Position numbers and translations under genes: made by a program
Shown here: in pieces, positions 11,296 through 23,528 of the stretch
Layout: every line of letters starts with the position of its first letter
Numbering within the stretch: position 1 is the first letter of the stretch
The notes under the pieces: model-generated
Database searches by the model: none
What the model was told of the DNA's origin: nothing
Seen by the model: the letters and a program-made list of their open reading frames with translations, nothing else
DNA from: Ilyonectria destructans
Lineage: Eukaryota; Ascomycota; Sordariomycetes; Hypocreales; Nectriaceae
Length of the DNA stretch: 64,000 nt
Assembly (NCBI GenBank): GCA_020740775.1
Contig: JAHEWK010000014.1
Location: 806,001 to 870,000, forward strand
Reading direction: 5' to 3'

Positions 11296-14040
11296 CTAAT
11301 CCAGTCCTGCAACTTGCATAATTCCGTAGCCTAGCGTGACTACGACTGCGAGAGTGAGGAGACTGCTCGGCACACCGCGGCTGATGAAGTGCTTAACTTG
11401 CAGGTATCGCTGGCCAAATGGATCCTCCTTCATGATCGCAGCTACTGTGTGTTAGCTCAGTTCAAAAATCAAGATAGAGCTCAAACTTACTCATGTTGGG
11501 GAATCCACTGGTAGGCAAGCCCATGGCAGCGCTGCACATGAGCACGCCGCCCATAACCAGCAGGTTGGGGTGAGGTTGATCCATGGCCATACCGACATCG
11601 AAGACAAGAGGAAGAAAGATCAGGGCAGCCACGGTATGGCTAATGAACGTGGCAATAACCAGGATTAGACTCGAGAAGACAACCAGTACACCATAGAGGC
11701 TCATCCCCTCAACCTTCTGGGAAACAATTTCGGCGAGAGTGTGCAAAAGACCGGAGGATCGAACCGCCTTGCCCAGCGACAAACCTCCGGCGGCTAGAAT
11801 GATGATGGTCCAAGGAAAGTTGTTGAAGTCCTCCTTGGTCAGAATTCCGATTCCAAAGAAGAGGACAATGGGGATGATGGCGATGACACCCATGTCTCCA
11901 AATATGCCTTCTAGCTGATGGCTCCCGCACCACAACGCAATGGTCACGAGGGTCACAACAGTCACGAACCATTGCACACCCGTAAATTTCTCCTTGACCG
12001 GTCGGATAGGAGCAATCGTCGTACCTTTGCCGGGTTGGAACGTTACAAGGAGGAGGAACCAGATCAGAAAGAGGGAAACAGCTCCGACGGGGATGACAAT
12101 AAAGAACCACTGAAGCCAGGTGGGTGCGGGCTGCATGATTCCCATAGCCACGACGTTTTGCGGCGATGCAATTGGGGAAAGCATACCGCCAATGTTGGAG
12201 GCGAGAGCAATGCCGATAATAACGGCCTTGGACATGTTTGAATCCGAAGGCAATGTCCTTAACATGGGCTACCAAAATGTTAGTTTGTGTATCATTTGAT
12301 ATCCCTAGTTTGAAAATCAACTCACCTCAATGATGGAATAGCAGAGCACTGGTGCCGCTACGTTGCTGATGAGCATAGACGCAAAGGCAGCCACGAACAT
12401 GTTGGCGATTAGCACCGTCCTCGGTTGAGTGCCGGCCTTGCTGAGAACTAGGGTCGCTAGCCGCTTATCAATTGTGCACTTGGATAATGCAGCAGCCAGG
12501 GTGAAGCCGCCGAGTAGCAGCATGATGACGGGGGTCCACATGGCCGCAAAGATCGCCGAAGTTGCCTCCTTGGAACCAAGACGCCGGTGGGTCTTGCCGG
12601 GCGTCTCATCTCGAACAACATTCAAAACAACGGAGAGAAAGGGGATCAACAGAGATGTCACAAATAGGGGGAGAGTCTGCCACAATGTCAGTTTCGTAGG
12701 TACTTGGTTAGAATGATGCAGCAGGACTCACCTCGGTAGCCCACAGCATACTGACAAAGATCAGCATTGCCAGGCAGTTCTGCTGCTCGGGCTTCTCCAT
12801 TATGGGGAGAAGTAGGAGGACGAGGAAGACGCCGATGCACATAATGAGCGTCCACAGCGACGAGCTAGCCAGCCATGGGGGTAGCGTGAAGCTTCCAAAC
12901 GGCGTGGGAATCCGTGTCGTCAAGGGAGCCTTGGCCTCGTCACCCTGTAGTCTCCTAGTAGCAATGGAGCGCTCCTGTCCTAGCAGCGACTGTCCCAGAC
13001 CTGCTGCCTCAGCCCTACGCTCGATACCAATGAGATCTCGCCAGACTGTGTTGCGCTCCCACACGACGTGTTCTCGGAGATGAGATCGTAGGTCCTTGCG
13101 GGCTAGGGGCAAGTCACCGTCGGTGACGACCTCGGAGTAGGCCTTTTCCATGTTGTAAATGTTCTCCTCGATTGTGCGCTTGGTCTCGTCTTGGAAGGGG
13201 TAGGCCGAGTCGACGTGGGCTCGGATATAGCTAGCCTTGAGTTCCTTGTCGAGAATCTTGTCGAACTTCTTCAGGACCTTATTGAAACCAGTGCGGTTGA
13301 GCTGGATGTACGACTTGAGTTCGCACAGCTGGACGTAGAGGCTGATGATGCGCTTCTTGAGCATGATGCCTGACGAGAAGAGTCCTGAGGAGAACATCAA
13401 GGCCGGGTCGCCGTAGTCGTCTGCCGTGCCGCTTTGTCTCCTAGCCCCGCGACCAAACTCGGTAGACCCAGTCATGTCCGACTGAATAGGCTTGACGATA
13501 GGGAGGCTCTTCTTCCGACCGCTGCTCCTCCGCCTAGTCAGACCAGTCGTCTCGTCCTCATCGCTGCCGCTGTCATCGTTATCAGAGCTGCGGCTCAGTG
13601 GGCTCCGCGAGCGAGTGTTTTGCACCCGCTGGGTTTCGGAAGAGGATAGGCGACGTAGGTAAGGTCGGTCTTCGAGGGCGACTTCATCACCGACATCGCT
13701 GAGGAGTTGGGCAGCCTCGTCAAGGAGCTCCGTCTCTTTCGAGGTGTAGAAGGAGCAGATCTTTTCGAGCTCTAGGCTGAGGGCACTGGAGAAGACATCC
13801 TCAGGGCTTTCATGGCCGATGAGAGGTCTGGATTCGCCATCGCCAGATCGAGTCTGGTGGACGGATTTTTCGAGCTGGTAGATTCTGGAAGGAGCATCAA
13901 GGTTAGCGGGCGGGCAATGGGATAAGGCTGGAGTGGTAGCAAGGGAGGGCGACGCACAGCTTCTTGAGGTTGCTGTAGGCAATGTAGTAGCTACTCCAGT
14001 CCGGGACAGCATTGAACTGAATGCTGTGGGAGAACTTCAT
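11296..14040 (-). CDS. SPX-domain low-affinity phosphate transporter (Pho87/Pho90/Pho91 type)
   Basis: Five exons: 14040-13958, 13884-12732, 12676-12326, 12268-11491 and 11441-11296, giving 836 residues. The protein starts with the canonical SPX opening MKFSHSIQFNAVPDWSSYYI. Helices of the SPX domain continue to about residue 300 (NRTGFNKVLKKFDKILDKE is the basic inositol-pyrophosphate-binding face), interrupted by a Ser-rich acidic insert. After LPPWLASSSLWTLIMCIGVF comes the divalent-anion/Na+ symporter core with many membrane helices, including SNVAAPVLCYSIIE, ASNIGGMLSPIASPQNVVAM and the signature AAMGLPTSGFPNM. It imports phosphate at the plasma membrane or exports it from the vacuole; which one cannot be told here. 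The start at 14,040 is the first in-frame ATG, although the frame is open without ATG to 14,574. The last intron (11,490 to 11,442) ends in a CAG-TAG tandem acceptor. Confidence 0.9.
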
Positions 14041-15213
14041 CTCGTCTTGTTCCTCGAGCCACCGGCGCTTCTCGTCTCGTTTCGCCTGTCTGTGGGACTC
14101 GCGCTGGGCCGCTTCGTCGCTGGCCTGTATCGGCGGGTACTCGTCAAGCTCGTACTCGTCGTCAACCGTGTGCTGTTTGGAGTGCGCGATGTGTTTGGTG
14201 TTCTCGCGACGAGCTAGCACGAGACTGTCTCTGTCTCGCGCAGTCGTAGGAGTGACAATCCCTCCTCGTCCACCTGGGCCTGTCGGGGGCTGGGTATGGT
14301 GGTGACGGCCGGGGTGGCTTGCGGCAACAGTCGTGGTAGCAGCGACGTCGTCGGGGACAAGTACGGCGCTGGGAACGGAGGAGGGATTCTCGAGGGGAGT
14401 CGAGGTCGGAATGATGGCGACTCGGTGAATAAAAAGGGAGAGAGGTCGTGTGCCTGGTCTCTTATCGCGAGAGCGGAGTCTTGAGGGGGGAGCGCAAGCG
14501 GGAGTCTCTTTTCTTGAACGGGAGCAGCAATTCGTGGAGCGTTCGTGGAGCGTTCGTGGAGCTAGATCAATCAAGAGGCCGATCCAGACGGAAGGAGGGG
14601 GGGGGGGTCAATGTGTCACGATCCGCGCAGCCCCGTCTGGATTCTGTTGCGCCTTCGTCTCGTTCGTCGGATTCTTGCTTCGTGGGCCTCTGGGTCGGGG
14701 GGAGGATGCCGTGGTGTGTAGCAGCGGGCGGCGCCAGTAAAGCCTCCGGATTTAGGGATTGGCCCTCCTGGCCGAGCGAGGCCCCTCCCAGGTCCCAGTC
14801 CCGCCTACTAACTAGGTGCCACGCTTCAACCACGGGCTAGACGGTTGGACGGCTGGACGGCGGACGATAATGGATGGGGGCGGCCCAGCGTGGGGTTCTT
14901 GGTCACAGGCACAGTGAGTGTGCTGGAGAGTTTAGAAAGATGCGACGCAGTGCGGATGAGAATGAAGGAGGCTCAGCACAGCACGGTGCTGTACGACCAC
15001 GTCGTAATTACGTCTGGCCCTGTGAGGTGGGGGGACAGCTGGAACACCCCTCGAGGCCACTGTAGCTAGGTACAGGCCTCCTGCCAAGAGCCCTGAGACG
15101 GGAAGACTACATTGCATTGCATAAACAGGTTTCCCGGAGTTGCTTTATAGGCCCGCAAGGCACAACAGGACACCGGAGGCAAGGCATGACGGACAGCGCG
15201 TTTTGCGGCTGGC

Positions 15214-15233
15214 ATGATGATGATGATGATGAT
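15214..15233. repeat. (ATG)n microsatellite
   Basis: About six and a half perfect ATG units lie in non-coding sequence between the phosphate transporter leader and the ABC 3' region. This is a simple slippage repeat with no inferred function. Confidence 0.85.
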
Positions 15234-16892
15234 CCCAGCAGGGACACAGCGGACGACAAGGGGGCTCTTACAGTACAGACTGTACGGAACACATTGCATG
15301 CAGCGAATAGATGGCGGTGCGAGCTGTGGAAGGGAACGGACCAGTCACGCACCGCCATCGCGACATCATACATACACACGGCGTCTCATAGGCCACAGCC
15401 AACGCCCATTCTCTGCTTCTCCCATGTCCAGTGGCGTCCAAAACTGCTTCCGTTCACCGAGCCGCAGAACGTCTGCAGAAACTTGCAGCACCCATGCAGA
15501 CGCCCGCAGATGCCACAGATGCCTCAGATTCCACCCACGATCCCGAAGCTGAAGCCTGCTGACCAGGCCCAATGCAACTCTGGCACCCCGACCCGGATTC
15601 CGGTGCATGGTCTCGTGGTCATGATCATAAATATCTATCAAGTGGTTTGCATGACATCCACGCATTTTGTGTGACCCCCATCCTATTCCATTTCTTAGCC
15701 CCATCCCCCCAACCCCTCGTACCACGCTCCTCCTCGCAAGGGGATGCAACGGGATGGGACGCTGAGACTCTTTTCGCGTGGATTCCGACCATCCAGGAAG
15801 AGCCCTAGACGCTTCAACGGCCGTCATCTCCTAGGCGTTCCTCAGCACGAATTAACTACAAACCAACCCACGCACACGCACTGCACGTACACACATGATC
15901 TAAATCAGACCCTAATGCAAGCAACATTCTAGCCCGTCATGATGCCAGCCGCGCAGTAGTGCCCGACCTAAGATCTACGTAGACTGGCTTCCACTCACCA
16001 GCGGATCGGGTTTGCAATTTTGCGTCCAGATGGCTGAGATAAACACGACTTGCTCGCTGCCCCAGGTATCACAGACGATAAAGCTTGTGCGCTCCATGGG
16101 TTTGGCTAACATAAATCTCCGCAATACGTAACCGAACCGACCACGCTTCCCTAGCGCTCTTATTAAGCTTCCTTCGAAGTTTACGAGATTGCTGATAATT
16201 GCTGATATTCCAAGCCACATTTGATGATAACCGAACAACATTCTTGACAGCCGCCGCTTCCCAAATATTGTCCTCTCATTTTCCATAGCATCTATTTATC
16301 CTTTACCCCCAACAAAAGGAATACCTTGTTCCTTTTTCTCCAGGGACATATTGGGAGCCCATCAGGGTTGTCTACCCCCTTGCGTTTTAAACTTTGCACT
16401 CACGTCGCTCTGTCCACCGCGCCCGCACACTCGCTTCACAAGCTGACCGCTCGTCTCACTTAGCTGCTTATTGGTGAAATAAGACTGTGAATGGCCGGTT
16501 ACAAGGGTGGTGCAGTCAATGCATTTTATGCGCTTATGCTGTCTGGGAGCTTAATTGATTTACTCTGGTCGCCGTGTTTCGAGCAGTCATGCGCGCGCTA
16601 GGAGCTCTCTAGCTGCGCGTCAACTCTTAATAAGTGTAGACAGCGCTCTTTATACAGTGAGGTACTAAGCTAGTTTGTCTCGAAATAGCCGTCACCATGA
16701 ATAAATCCACACTAATACTCAACAGCAGAGATCTGTAACACTAGCAATGGCCCCTTTTGATTCGTATCCCGGCGGGGCGGAATGTCACATGCATCCTTGG
16801 CTGAGACATTGATCATATGACCTATTGATTCGCAACCGGGGTTGAAAATTATCGACTACAAGCTACACGGTCCTACTCTACGAAACTCACCA

Positions 16893-16928
16893 GTTCAAGG
16901 ACGAAATGCACACGTTCAAGGACGAAAT
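16893..16928. repeat. 15-bp direct repeat, 21-bp period
   Basis: GTTCAAGGACGAAAT occurs at 16,893-16,907 and again at 16,914-16,928, separated by GCACAC. It lies in AT-richer intergenic DNA downstream of the ABC gene. It may be a local duplication or a tandem binding site. Confidence 0.8.
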
Positions 16929-17107
16929 TCGAACCGATTAACCTGATATCTATATTCAACCATTTTTCTTATGCCTTTATAAGAAGCTCTAGTTCTAAAA
17001 CACAAAATCCCTTGTCACCTCCTATTACATCTCTGCTAGGGTATCTCGATGAGTCTATGGTCCATTTAGCTGTCTCTCTGTCCCATTTCCCCTGTTAGCT
17101 AGATCCT

Positions 17108-20100
17108 TTAGTTTTCAAGCATCTGTTGGAGAGCGTTGGTTCGGTATGACTCGCTCCTCTCGACCAAATCCTCATGACGACCCCACTCGACCACCTTTCC
17201 ACCCTCCACCACGAAAATGACATCTGCCTTGCGGACCGTATGGAGGCGGTGGGTAATAGCAATCACCGTGATGCCGCGCGCCACACGCTCAAGTCCCTCC
17301 TGGAGCGCTCGCTCACTCTCCGCATCCAAAGCGCTCGTGCTCTCGTCGAGAAGGAGTAGCTTGGGCTTTCGCACCAGAGCTCGCGCAATGGCAAGTCTCT
17401 GGCGCTGTCCTCCAGATAGGTGGGATCCGTTAGGTCCACATTCGGTATCATAGCCGTTGGAAAGTCCCATGATCGTATCGTGAATGTTGGCCAATCGACA
17501 AGCTTCTTCAATCTCATCATTCGTCGCCTCACGGTCGGGAGTTGAGCCCAGTCCCACGTTGAAGCGGACCGTACCATCGAAGAGTGCGCAGTCCTGGGGC
17601 ACGACGGCAATGTCGTTGCGGAACTCGGTACCTTCACGCGCACAGATATCCATCCCGTTGATCTCAACTGTTCCGCTCTGAGGCCGGTACATTCGCTGGA
17701 CAAGAGACATGATGGTCGACTTGCCGGCCCCTGATGGTCCAACAAGACCAACAAACTGAGCAGAAGAGATGGTAAAGGACATGCCTGTGAGAATCTGGAT
17801 ATGCGGCCGAGCTGGGTAGGCAAACGCTACATCCTTGAAAACAATGGTGGCACCCTTACTGCCATTGCTCTTCAGCGGGGCCTCTGCCCTAGCTTCAATG
17901 TCCTTCTCATTACGCAAAGTTGCTGGGAGAACCTTGCCCTTCTTAGCCTGGTCCTTGGAAGAGCCAATATCGATTAAGCTTAGGATTCTGGAGGCCGCGG
18001 CTCTCGCTCGGGATACCTCTGGCGCCAGACTGAACATCTGGCCCCATAGCTGGGCACTGACAAGCATGCAAAGGAGGATGATGAAGAACTGGGTTTGCGT
18101 GGCTTTTCCTTGGGTAATCTGCGTGGATCCCCACCAGTATGCGAAGGCGTAAATCAGGTTACTAGTGCTGTTGGCGATGGAGAGCCAGAAGTTGGCGTAG
18201 GCAGACGACCAGAAGATATCCTTACGGGGAGCCCTGAGTGCTCGGCCGTAGGTTCCCATGACCTCCTCCTCGATGGATAGAGACGAAATGGTCTTGAACG
18301 AGTTGACGGCCTCCACCGAGATGCCGACGGCGCCAGAAAAGGCACCGGCATGTCGTCGCTCAAACTGGGAGAGCGACCGCATCTGCATGATTCCGGAGCC
18401 GAGGAGGAGAGGCACGATGACCAAGCAGACAATGGCAATTCTCCAAGCAATGATGTGCGACATGATGATGGCGATGAGGAAGTTGACCGCGATCGAGAAG
18501 ATCGTTCCGATGATGGAGCCACTGAAGCCACCAACGGCTGCGGCGTCCGTGGTGATGACAGACATGAGGGCAGTCGGGGTTCGGCCTTCCGACTGGTGCC
18601 AGTCCAAATCCTGCTCGTAGAGGGAACGGAAGCAGAGGACACGGATCTTGTAGAGCAGGTTCTCGGCCAGGGTGCCAAACCCGGTCCAGCTCGTAGAGTT
18701 GGCCAGGAGTTCGGCGCAAGCAATCAGGAACCACATGCCTCCAAAGAACGTACCGGCCTCGATGATGTCCTCGGCGGGGTTGCATGGGCTGATTCTTCCG
18801 ACAGTGTGGCCGAAGATGAGACCGGACGACGAGAAAGTCATGCCCACAATGGTAGCGGCGAACAGAGAAACGATGATGAGCAGTAGATGGGGTTGTGCCA
18901 TGCCAGAAACACTCTTGATGACCTCCCACGGGGACTTGTTGGAGTCGAGGGCGGGGTCCTCACCAGGGCTGGCGTCTTCAGTCTTGGGCTCGTCCTTCTT
19001 ACCCTCGGTCTTCTTCTCGACGTCCTTTTCGGCGACAATGGCCTTCTCCTCGACGATTGAATCCTTCTCGGACTGAATGACATCACCCCTCAACGTACTT
19101 GTCATGGAGCCTGTCATGGAGCCTGCGTCTGCCTTGTCCACAGTTTGGAGGCGTACCATCACAGCGTACGAGCCTCCCAGGGCCATGAGCTCCAGATGGG
19201 TTCCCTGCTCGACGATCTCGCCATGGTTCATGACAATGATGTTGTCGGCGTTCTTGATGGTGGACAGACGATGGGCAATAGCAATGACGGTTCGGTTCTT
19301 CGCAATCGACTCAATGGCCATCTGAATGCGGTGCTCACTAGCGGAGTCGAGGGATGCCGTCGCCTCATCGAGGATGAGAATCTTGGGGTCCCTGATCAAA
19401 GCTCGGGCAAGGGCAATTCGCTGTCGCTGTCCGCCACTAACGAGCCTTCCACCAGTGCCAACCTTGGTTGCAAGTCCGTACTCAAGCTTGCTGATGAAGC
19501 TCGACGCATCGGCTAGGCCAGTCGCCTCCTGAACTCGTTCGAGCAAGTCCACCATGTCCTGGCCGAAGCTTTGGGCAATAACATCAATGTCCTGGCCGTT
19601 TCGAACCTTCGCCGCAAGTTGTGCAAGGCCTGATCCCAGGATGGTTGCCTGGAATCGGTGGTGACTGGGTTGAGGTGAGTTTAGGATACCAAGGGCAATG
19701 TTCTCGATAATTGAGCGGTCCAGGAGAGATGGTTCCTGCTGCACAAGACTCATGTGGCTTCTCAAACCTTTGACGTTGAGATCCTTGAGGTTGTGACCAT
19801 CGAGCGTCACCGTTCCTTTAGTCGGGTCGTAGAGTCGGGAGGTCAGGCCAGCAACAGTAGACTTGCCGCTGCCAGAGAAACCCACAAGTGCAGTGTGCTT
19901 CCCAGCCGGGCATTCGAATGAGACGCTCTTCAGCACCTGGTGGTTGGGTCGCGAGACGTAAGCGAACGAAACATCCTTGAACACAACTGATCCTTCAACA
20001 GACGAAAGCTTCTCGCCCTTGGTCGAGCCAGCATCGATGAGAGCAGGTCTGTCCATGTCCTGGCGGAGTTTCTGGAAAGATCCAGCTGCGGCACCAATGA

Positions 20101-21526
20101 GGGGAAGCAGGGGCGCAATGGAACCAAGAACGATACAGGCTAAACGAACTGTTAGTGGATGTAAAGCATTGGGGGGTTACAGGTTGCTTACCGTCTACGA
20201 GGAGGAGAATGACAGTGTAGATATCACCGACCGTGGCTCCTTTTCCGTCGTTCGCCATGGCTTCAGTTATCTGCTTGCTTCCCTGCCAGAAGGAGAGCGC
20301 ATTGGCCGCGTAGGCAATAAAGTACAGCATGCCGGCTTGGACTGCAGCGACAAAGGCCTTTTTGATGCCTTGCGTCTTAGCTGCATCCATCCTAGACGCG
20401 AAGATGGCCTCAAGTCGGGGACCGGCGCCAAACGCCTGCACCACGGGGATGTTGGACAAGGTTTCTGATGCAATGGAGGAAGCGGAAGCAATCCTATCGG
20501 ACATATTGCTAGCGAACTTTGCACTAAAGTAACTTCCAAATCCGGCGAGCATCAAGAAAGCTGGAATGAGGCAGACGAGCATGGCGGCAAGCTTGGTGTT
20601 CTTAATGAAAGCTACGACATAGGCCGTGACGAAGAAGGAGGTACACGCCATGCAGATGCCCACCTTTTCCGACGTGCCGGTCTGGATAGCTTGGATATCT
20701 GAATTGAGGCGAGATGAGATCTCTCCAGCCTGGCGCTTGTCAAAGAAGGCAGCATCCTGAAGGAGAACCTTCATGAAATAGCGGTCGCGGAGACGGGTCT
20801 CGAGGCGGCGGCTGAAGATTGACCAAGTCTGGATGTAAGTATAGATGAGGACGAAGCTGGCAATGGCGATGTAAGTGAGCATCACGACCTTTTTGTTGAC
20901 GCTGTCCTGGATCTCTTCGGGAGTCTGGTCTGTCACTTGCTCGCCGTCGCTGCAGGAAGCGTTGTTGAGATCGTTGACCAGCTGACCGAAGATGATACCC
21001 ATGAGCGGAAAGGGCGCACCAGCGGAGCAGGCAACAATGGTGCCGCCGACGAGCAGAAAGTAGTCAAATGGCTTGGGGTTGGCATAGACGAGGAGCTGAA
21101 AATATGCGAAGAAGGAGCCCTATAAGACTACACGAGGCAAGTTAGCATATATGTGTGTAAGTGGCCGTTGGCGGGATACGGGGTTCAGGATCGTGTTTCT
21201 CTTCATCCTCTTCTGTGATTTTTTTTTTCTTCACTAACCTTGGGCTTCTCTTCGGTCTGTTCCTGGAGGTTTGACGGCGACCAAGATGAGGACGATCGTC
21301 GCGCCAAGGCATCAAGATCGATGACTTTGTCGGCGGTTTTAGGCGCACCCTCGACGGCTACATCGCTGACATCGTTGGGAGTGTCGACAGGTGCGTGTTG
21401 GACAGCCTCGGACTTGGAGTGGTTGTTAGAGGCTTCCACAACCGCGTTGTTGGAGGTGGGGTTGGAAGCATCCTTGGTGGTGTCGCTGGCAGCAACGACT
21501 TGCGACTTCTCGCCTTCTGCCACCAT
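17108..21526 (-). CDS. Full-size ABC-B (MDR/P-glycoprotein-type) exporter, candidate SitT-like
   Basis: Three exons: 21526-21239, 21119-20192 and 20139-17108, giving 1,415 residues. Layout is TMD1-NBD1-TMD2-NBD2 after a ~95-residue cytosolic tail. NBD1 has Walker A GFSGSGKS, signature VSGGQRQR, Walker B ILILDEATASLD and H-loop AHRLSTI. NBD2 has GPSGAGKS, LSGGQRQR, LLLLDESTSALD and THRLHTV. Both ATP sites look catalytically complete. Homologues pump drugs, peptides or siderophores across the plasma membrane. Its position beside siderophore genes parallels the ABC exporter (sitT) in the Aspergillus fumigatus sidJ-sidF-sidH-sidD-sitT-mirD cluster, so a siderophore role is a reasonable inference, but a general MDR pump is equally possible on sequence alone. 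An ATCTGATAA site lies 837 bp upstream. Exon 2 needs the acceptor at 21,120; the TAG at 21,128 breaks the frame. Confidence 0.9.
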
Positions 21527-22362
21527 CTTCGCAAGTGTTCCTTGTCAAGTTGGAAAGAAGTTCGAGCTCACAACGCCCAATACATGGTCTCAAGGTGAGA
21601 AGAACTTGACAGGAAAAGAAGACGGGTCGGAGGACTCCATGATGAAGGGAAAATCGATCAGATAGCTCAGTGCGGACTCATGCATGCCCTGCTCCTGCCT
21701 TGTTGTCTTGGTGTCTTGGCACCTGTGGAACACGCAGTGCTGGGGGAATGTGACGCTCCAATGTAGATGGTGACTCGCAAAAGTCCATCAAGACCCCAGC
21801 GAGGAAGGATTCGACAGACACATACAGGAGCATGCTGTCCGCCTTGGAACCGACTACCCAAGCATCATGGCTCTCTGTGGACGAACCCCCCCACCAGTCA
21901 TGACCAGTCGGTGGTGAGAAATACGAAGGCGGGCAGGGCTACGGCGGATCCCATGCGACCTTATTTCTCTGATCGTATATCTATCAATCAGATATCTTGT
22001 GTGACGTCCGTAGACCAACCTTATTAGGCATGGGCAGGGCTGTAGGGCCGGACCATAGTATGAGTTGGAGTTGGGGTATCCGTTACGGTTACAGCAGCGA
22101 TCCACGATGAGGTCTCGCAAGGTACCGGGCATGTTTCCAATCTGTAGTGTTATGGGGACCCCTCTTGGTTGGGGCTCCAGGAAGTTGGGCTGGGTCCTTT
22201 TGGCTAGTTTGCGTATTCGTAGTGAGCACAAATTTGCAGAGACGCCATTTCAAGAGAATCAAGGTCCGGGGGTGTGTAACTAACTTGTGGAGCGGCCGAG
22301 AACCGGGGCCAGCGCGCAACAGGGATTGGTCCGAGTCGGAGCGCGTTAGTCAGGATTCTCGG

Positions 22363-22371
22363 ATCTGATAA
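22363..22371 (+). promoter_or_regulatory. Putative iron-GATA (SreA/SRE-type) site
   Basis: Exact ATCTGATAA on the plus strand, 837 bp upstream of the ABC exporter start. The sequence matches the ATCWGATAA consensus reported for fungal SreA-type iron repressors. Function is inferred. Confidence 0.6.
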
Positions 22372-23036
22372 TTCTGTGTCGGTGTAATCAATCAGCCAGC
22401 GGATCGCCAGTGTCACATGGGCCAGGCCCTCACCCACCTAGACCCTGCCCAGCCACGCCAGCTGCCACGACAAACAACACTAGTAATGGCGACAGCGGTG
22501 GGCCGTCATTACAGGGAGGGCCACAGGGGGCATTTCAAGGCTCCAGAGAGGATCGCGTAAAAGTCTACTGGTCCCTCCAGGATTCAGAAGAATGTCGAGG
22601 GCATGCGCCGCTGATGAGTTATCCAGAAGGTACGGGTAGGGGCGGCGTGGTGTCTGTGGCGTGGAAAATGGCTCATCCAGGGCCACTCCGAGCTGGGTCT
22701 TCTCTTTTTGCTTGCTGTTTGCTGCTTGCATCCTCCTGATGGCCCCGTCTGCACTCTGCACTCGAGAGGGTCGACGACATACAGCCGCAGTAGTGGTGGG
22801 TGTTGTGGCGAGCGACCTTGTTTGTTGGATTCTTCCCCAGGACGCACGGAACACCTCAAGCCAGCCGACTTGTTGGTTCGTAACCCCAGCTCAACAAGCC
22901 AACGTGCAATGCTCGGAGTAACTTGCTTGCTTGCTTCTAGCATCAGGCGAGGTGGAACGCGAAATTCCGGGTGGATGTTGAGACTTTTTGTGGTCTAGCC
23001 GTGCCCCAGTGAGTGTGGGTGGGGTTGCTGAGTCGG

Positions 23037-23045
23037 ATCTGATAA
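23037..23045 (+). promoter_or_regulatory. Putative iron-GATA (SreA/SRE-type) site
   Basis: Exact ATCTGATAA, 492 bp upstream of the AMID-like oxidoreductase start. It shares the extended context CGGATCTGATAA with the copy at 22,363. Confidence 0.6.
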
Positions 23046-23528
23046 CTTCAACTCCACATTTCCTCCCGTCATCGCCGTCAACGCCGGCCACAAGACAAAT
23101 AGTCTGCCCCACGAAAGCGACTCGGCTGGCCGATGATGGCGTCCGACTGGCTCGCGCACCTTGGTTCCGTTTATCCCGGATATTGCACCATCACTTTGCC
23201 TGCGTTTCATGGCGCTGCCGCATCGACATGTTCCAGGGTGTCGCTTGCAAGCTGCCCTGCTGCGCTTGGCGACCCCCCTTTGATCCGATCTCCGGTCCGT
23301 TCGTCTCGGTCCACCGAGCTGTTGGTGACGCAGAGAGCCGTTGCTGCCCTCTGCGGCTGCGTCCAGTAGCTTTATTTCCGCCCCTATATAATTCCGCGGT
23401 AACGGCCGTCGGCACTTTATGCCTGCCCCCATTCAGTTGAAAACCACACCAACCCCGGACCCCAATCCCAATCCCAATCTCATTCATCCATCCATCTCCC
23501 ACCACGGACGCGCCTAGTCCACCACCTC

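Larger units (their letters stand above)
14041..17107. other. Intergenic region upstream of the phosphate transporter and downstream of the ABC gene
   Basis: From 14,041 to about 14,600 is the leader of the phosphate transporter; the reading frame stays open here with charged residues but has no ATG. From 14,600 to 16,000 is mixed promoter-like sequence with an (ATG)n microsatellite at 15,214-15,233. From 16,000 to 17,107 the sequence is more AT-rich, holds a short direct repeat at 16,893-16,928, and ends in the 3' UTR of the ABC gene. I see no gene. A 103-codon minus frame at 15,975-16,286 has no recognisable features. Confidence 0.55.
21527..23528. promoter_or_regulatory. Divergent intergenic region ABC exporter / AMID-like oxidoreductase
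   Basis: These 2.0 kb lie between the two divergent starts. They contain two exact ATCTGATAA sequences (22,363 and 23,037) in the same extended context CGGATCTGATAA, one nearer to each gene. The last 150 bp before the oxidoreductase are pyrimidine-rich (CCCAATCCCAATCCC, CATCCATCCATC), typical of a fungal leader. Open frames on both strands look like noise and are not called. Confidence 0.65.

Noticed and set aside
15975..16286. 103-codon minus frame as a small gene
   Set aside because: No recognisable motif, no leader features, AT-rich non-coding context.
16915..16945. GGTTCGAATT on the minus strand as a tRNA T-arm
   Set aside because: No matching acceptor, D-arm or anticodon stem could be folded around it.
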